Of a DNA stretch of 8,379 nt, positions 5,299-8,379 are shown one piece after another. Below the pieces are notes generated by a model. It did not search any database. It was not told the origin of the DNA and saw nothing but the letters and a program-made list of their open reading frames with translations. Made by a program: the position numbers and the translations under genes. Each line of letters opens with the position of its first letter. Position 1 is the stretch's first letter. The stretch is from JAAFHS01 sp031396505 (GTDB lineage: Bacteria; Pseudomonadota; Alphaproteobacteria; Rhodobacterales; Rhodobacteraceae), in contig JANNKX010000010.1 in NCBI GenBank assembly GCA_031396505.1, positions 1-8,379 on the forward strand. Direction: 5' to 3'.

Positions 5299-6249
5299 AT
5301 GGCCAAGGCCTTTGCATCACAGGGCGATCTCGCCGAAAAAGCCACAAGTTTCACCGAAATCGGCCCCGGTCTTTACGCCTTTACCGCCGAAGGCGACCCC
5401 AATTCCGGCGTCATCATCGGCGATGACTCTGTCATGGTGATCGAGGCACAGGCCACCCCGCGCCTCGCGCAAAAGGTCGTAGGCTACATTCGCACCGTCA
5501 CTGACAAACCCATTTCCCACGTCATACTGACCCATTACCACGCCGTCCGCGTCCTTGGCGCATCGGCCTTCAATGCCCGCGAAATCATCATGTCCGACGC
5601 CGCCCGCGCCATGGTCGTCGAACGCGGGGCAGAGGATTGGGCATCCGAATTCGGCCGCTTTCCCCGCCTGTTTCAGGGGCATGAAAGCATCCCCGGCCTG
5701 ACATGGCCGACCACCACCTTCAGCGATGCGATGACCGTCTATCTGGGAAAACGCCGGGTCGATATCATGCACTTGGGGCGCGCCCATACCGCAGGCGATG
5801 CCGTTGTCTGGGTGCCGGATGCCGAGGTGATGTTCACGGGCGATATCGTCGAATACCATTCGGCCTGCTATTGCGGCGACGGGCATTTTGCCGACTGGGG
5901 TGCCACGCTTGGCCGCATCGCCGATTATGACCCCGCAGCCATCGCCCCCGGTCGCGGTGCGGCACTTGTGGGCCGCGATATGGTGGCAAGGGCCCTCGCC
6001 GCCACCGCCGATTTCGTCGACAGCACCTACCGCCCCGTCGCCCGCGTGGCCGCCCGTGGCGGCAGCCTCAAGGAAGCATGGGATGCCGCCCGCGCCGCCT
6101 GCGACCCCAAATTCGCCGATTACGCCATCTACGAACACTGCCTGCCCTTCAACGTCGCCCGCGCCTATGACGAGGCGCGGGGTATCGACACGCCCCGCAT
6201 CTGGACGGCGGAACGCGACCAACAGATGTGGGCGGATTTGCAGGGATGA
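5299..6249 (+). CDS. MBL-fold protein with a partly missing metal site (HxHAVR variant)
   Basis: This is a 316-residue cytosolic metallo-beta-lactamase-fold protein. The fold is shown by the N-terminal GVIIGDDSVMVIEA strand pair, the LTHYHAVRVLGA loop (77-88), GRAHTAGD (160-167), FTGDIVEY (179-186) and PGRG (217-220). The usual HxHxDH motif reads H79-Y-H81-A-V83-R84, so the second-site Asp and His are replaced by Val and Arg. The usual last His (PGHG) is R219. H79, H81, H163 and D182 remain, which would leave a single-metal or altered site. The C-terminal part carries a conserved-looking IYEHCLPFNVARAYDE (residues 277-292). From memory, related alphaproteobacterial proteins share the HAVR motif, so it looks like a family trait and not damage. 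The start at 5299 has GAGGGG 3 nt upstream; an in-frame start at 5239 would overlap the DUF2585 gene. It leads the second operon. The substrate is unknown. Confidence 0.88.
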   Translation: MAKAFASQGDLAEKATSFTEIGPGLYAFTAEGDPNSGVIIGDDSVMVIEAQATPRLAQKVVGYIRTVTDKPISHVILTHYHAVRVLGASAFNAREIIMSDAARAMVVERGAEDWASEFGRFPRLFQGHESIPGLTWPTTTFSDAMTVYLGKRRVDIMHLGRAHTAGDAVVWVPDAEVMFTGDIVEYHSACYCGDGHFADWGATLGRIADYDPAAIAPGRGAALVGRDMVARALAATADFVDSTYRPVARVAARGGSLKEAWDAARAACDPKFADYAIYEHCLPFNVARAYDEARGIDTPRIWTAERDQQMWADLQG

Positions 6250-6563
6250 TGGCAATACTGGATCAGATTGCGACAGGCGTGCTGACCCTGGGTCTGGTCG
6301 CCATCACGGCAGGCATTCTGATAACTCTGTCAATCTATCTCAGGGTTACCATCGCGCAGCCTGATTTCTGGAAAAGCCTTCTATACTTCCTCCGTAAACG
6401 ATTGGAATTCCAAAACCGGGTGCTGCATCTGGCGCTACAAACGGAAAATACAACGCACAGCGGTATGGTCGCTGACTGGTTCCTCAAACGCGGGACCGTC
6501 CTGCGTGTCGTTGGGGGCATCGCAAAAGGCGTCTTGTTCTTCATCGAAAGACCAACCCCATGA
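6246..6563 (+). CDS. Small single-pass membrane protein, unknown family
   Basis: I do not recognise this 105-residue product. It has one N-terminal membrane helix (about residues 11-33, TGVLTLGLVAITAGILITLS), then a basic, amphipathic C-terminal part (FWKSLLYFLRKRLEFQNRVL) likely on the cytosolic face. The ATG at 6246 overlaps the previous stop as ATGA, and its own stop overlaps the next ATG the same way, so translation is coupled; it has no strong binding site of its own. A GTG at 6228 is possible but would overlap more of the upstream gene. By hand count its GC is about 53%, well below flanking genes (65-75% in samples), and its codon use is less GC-biased, which hints at later arrival or weaker selection. 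A membrane anchor or scaffold for the operon is conceivable but unproven. Confidence 0.7.
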   Translation: MMAILDQIATGVLTLGLVAITAGILITLSIYLRVTIAQPDFWKSLLYFLRKRLEFQNRVLHLALQTENTTHSGMVADWFLKRGTVLRVVGGIAKGVLFFIERPTP

Positions 6564-6781
6564 CCACCCCCAACCCCTTCCGCTATGGCCCCACGCGCGG
6601 TGAGCTGAAATTCTGGCTGGCCGCCAGCCTCTTCGGCCTCGCCCTGATGCTCTTCGCCCTCTGGTATCGCGGCTTTCCCGGCGGGCCTGTGCTGATCGAG
6701 GTTGTGGGCCTGCCCACACTCCTTTTCGGCTACCTCGGCACCCGGTCCATCAAACGCCTGATCCGACGCGAGCATCCCTGA
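6560..6781 (+). CDS. Small two-helix membrane protein, unknown family
   Basis: This 73-residue product has two hydrophobic segments, about 17-36 (LKFWLAASLFGLALMLFALW) and 43-61 (PVLIEVVGLPTLLFGYLGT). They are joined by a short YRGFPGG loop and followed by a basic tail (RSIKRLIRREH) that should stay in the cytosol, so both ends are probably cytosolic. It overlaps the previous gene by 4 nt and the monooxygenase ATG by 1 nt. Its base composition matches the rest of the operon, unlike the gene before it. I do not recognise the family. Its placement directly before the monooxygenase gene suggests the two are co-translated. Confidence 0.72.
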   Translation: MTTPNPFRYGPTRGELKFWLAASLFGLALMLFALWYRGFPGGPVLIEVVGLPTLLFGYLGTRSIKRLIRREHP

Positions 6782-8322
6782 TGCCTTACGACTACCGCCC
6801 CTTCCCCTATACCCCACCCCCCGGCCTGACCGTCCCGGAACCCCGGCACCCGGTCATCATCGTCGGCGCGGGCCCCATCGGCCTTGCCCTTGCCGTTGAC
6901 CTTGCGCAACACGGCATCCGCGCCGTGGTGGTCGATGACAACAACGTCGTGTCGGTCGGCAGCCGCGCGATCTGCTGGGCCAAGCGCAGCCTTGAAATTC
7001 TGGATCGTCTGGGCGTGGGTGAGGCGTGCCGCGCCAAGGGCGTAACATGGCAGGTCGGCCGCACCTTTCACCGCGAGACCGAGGTGTTCAATTTTGATCT
7101 GCTGCCCGAGGCGGGCCACAAGATGCCCGCCTTCGTGAACCTGCAACAGTATTATGTCGAAGATTACCTTGTGACCCGCGCCATGGCGTTGAACGTCGAT
7201 CTGCGCTGGAAAAACCGTGTCACCGGCATCACCCAACACCCCGACCACGCCACCATCACCCTCGATACCCCCGATGGCCGCTACACTTTGGACGCAGACT
7301 GGATCATCGCCTGCGACGGCGCCCGCAGCCCGATCCGTGCCATGATGAACCTCGATTTCGAGGGTGAGCTGTTCGAGGAACGCTTCCTCATCGCCGATAT
7401 CGAAATGCAGGCCGATTTTCCATCCGAACGCCGCTTCTGGTTCGAACCCGCCTTCCACAACGGCCAGTCCGCCCTGTTGCACAAACAGCCCGACAACATC
7501 TACCGGATCGATCTGCAACTCGGCTGGGACACTGACCCCGATATCGAAAAGCGCCCCGAAAACGTGCGCCCCCGCATCGCCCGTGTTGTCGGCCATGATG
7601 ATTTCCGCCTCGATTGGGTCAGCATCTACACCTTCCAGTGCCACCGCCTGAACCGTTTCATCGAAAACTGCGTCATCTTTGCGGGCGATTCTGCCCATAT
7701 CGTATCCCCCTTCGGCGCGCGCGGCGGCAATGGCGGTTTGCAGGATGTCGATGCGCTTGGCTGGCGGCTGGCCGATGTCATCCATGGCCGCGCCCCCGCC
7801 ACGGCACTGCAAGCCTATGACGTTGAACGCCAATATGCGGCGGATGAAAACCTGCTGAACTCCTCACGCGCCACGCGCTTCATGTCGCCCGAAGCCGGGG
7901 CCGAACGCCTGTTCCGCGATGCCACCCTCACCCTTGCCTCCCGCGCCGATTTCGCCAAACCCATGGTCAATTCCGGCCGCCTGTCACGCCCCTGCACTTA
8001 TCCGCTGCCTGACGATGTCCCCGACCTGCCCCATGCCGCCCGCCCCGGTTCCGTCGCCCCCGATGCCCCCATCGGCAATGGCTGGCTGACCGAAGGCATC
8101 GGGCGCGGCTTTGCCATCCTCGCCCTTGGCGCGCGCGTCGACCTCCCCGGCACAACCACGCTGCACCCCGCCCTCACCGACACATTGCGCGCCCGCTACC
8201 TCGGTACTGCCCCGCAGGCCATCTACCTGATCCGCCCCGATCAGATCGTCGCCGCCCGCTGGCACAGCGCCACACCCGCACAGATCGCCGCCGCCATCCA
8301 GACCGCAAGGGGCACCGCATGA
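6781..8322 (+). CDS. FAD-dependent aromatic-type monooxygenase (MhpA/PheA-like)
   Basis: This 513-residue class A flavoprotein monooxygenase probably uses NAD(P)H and O2 to hydroxylate an aromatic ring. The Rossmann FAD motif VIIVGAGPIGLALA spans 25-38, with D52 (VVVDDN) as the likely ribose-binding acidic residue. The NAD(P)H/FAD DG motif is IACDGARSPIR (176-186), and the second FAD motif is FAGDSAHIVSPFGARGGNGG (300-319). The C-terminal ~90 residues (from about 425) look like the thioredoxin-like domain of phenol hydroxylase and MhpA-type enzymes, with IYLIRPDQIVAARW near the end. The product is full length. Its ATG overlaps the preceding stop by 1 nt and its stop overlaps the next ATG by 4 nt. 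Proximity to hmgA suggests an aromatic substrate that reaches homogentisate, for example a hydroxyphenylacetate, but the sequence does not settle this. Confidence 0.9.
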   Translation: MPYDYRPFPYTPPPGLTVPEPRHPVIIVGAGPIGLALAVDLAQHGIRAVVVDDNNVVSVGSRAICWAKRSLEILDRLGVGEACRAKGVTWQVGRTFHRETEVFNFDLLPEAGHKMPAFVNLQQYYVEDYLVTRAMALNVDLRWKNRVTGITQHPDHATITLDTPDGRYTLDADWIIACDGARSPIRAMMNLDFEGELFEERFLIADIEMQADFPSERRFWFEPAFHNGQSALLHKQPDNIYRIDLQLGWDTDPDIEKRPENVRPRIARVVGHDDFRLDWVSIYTFQCHRLNRFIENCVIFAGDSAHIVSPFGARGGNGGLQDVDALGWRLADVIHGRAPATALQAYDVERQYAADENLLNSSRATRFMSPEAGAERLFRDATLTLASRADFAKPMVNSGRLSRPCTYPLPDDVPDLPHAARPGSVAPDAPIGNGWLTEGIGRGFAILALGARVDLPGTTTLHPALTDTLRARYLGTAPQAIYLIRPDQIVAARWHSATPAQIAAAIQTARGTA

Positions 8323-8379
8323 CCCTGATCACCACGCCCAACATCCCCGATGCCGACGGCTTTTACGCAAGCCTGCTCA
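8319..8379 (+). CDS. Start of a DUF2783-like small protein (partial)
   Basis: Twenty codons are present before the window ends. The peptide begins MTLITTPNIPDADGFYASLL, which resembles the N-terminus of DUF2783 proteins (small, function unknown) that I recall next to FAD monooxygenases in alphaproteobacteria. The ATG overlaps the monooxygenase stop as ATGA, so it continues the operon. The family call rests on a short stretch and on context; the rest lies outside the window. Confidence 0.6.
   Translation, partial: MTLITTPNIPDADGFYASLL

Noticed and set aside
4562..5299. Forward open frame of 245 codons across the fahA end and DUF2585 gene
   Set aside because: The translation is rich in His, Gln, Arg and Pro without a family pattern, and it is antisense to the well-conserved DUF2585/UPF0314 gene.
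6730..7833. Reverse-strand open frame of 367 codons opposite the FAD monooxygenase
   Set aside because: It is antisense to a gene with clear FAD motifs. Its translation is low-complexity, rich in G, A and D, with no domain pattern.

Overview
The window reads as a stretch of a GC-rich alphaproteobacterial chromosome, most likely Rhodobacterales. The support is the high GC, the dense ATGA-type gene overlaps, a DUF2585/UPF0314 membrane protein and a DUF2783-type gene start, combined with a homogentisate (tyrosine/phenylalanine) catabolic locus. No rRNA, tRNA, CRISPR array, transposase or integrase is visible.

Layout. (1) Positions 1-500 hold the 3' end of a broken major-facilitator transporter gene. 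It sits in a fold-back structure: positions 1-146 are a diverged reverse-complement copy of 347-498, around a ~200 nt centre. Three hairpins with a GGTTTGC/GCAAACC core lie in the arms and just beyond. (2) Positions 500-811 hold a possible 43-residue reverse-strand gene (530-661) and the hmgA promoter, with a dyad operator GTTGCAcaTGCAAC between the -35 and -10 elements. (3) Positions 812-4607 form a tight forward operon: hmgA (homogentisate 1,2-dioxygenase), a DUF1428 protein, a metallo-beta-lactamase-fold hydrolase with a complete metal site, and fahA (fumarylacetoacetase). The last three are joined by 4-nt overlaps. (4) A C/G-rich hairpin at 4631-4667 lies between fahA and the convergent DUF2585/UPF0314 gene (4685-5245, reverse). 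(5) Positions 5299-8379 hold a second forward operon: a metallo-beta-lactamase-fold protein with only part of the metal site, two small membrane proteins, an FAD-dependent aromatic-type monooxygenase, and the start of a DUF2783-like gene that runs out of the window. Every junction in it overlaps.

How the genes fit together. HmgA opens the ring of homogentisate to maleylacetoacetate, and FahA splits fumarylacetoacetate into fumarate and acetoacetate. The isomerase between them (maiA) is not in the window and is expected nearby. The downstream monooxygenase operon looks like an accessory module. A reasonable but unproven idea is that it feeds hydroxylated aromatics into the homogentisate pathway or deals with side products. 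This operon, with its unusual metallo-beta-lactamase variant, is the best candidate here for an undescribed system. The fold-back duplication at the left edge is the most unusual structural feature.
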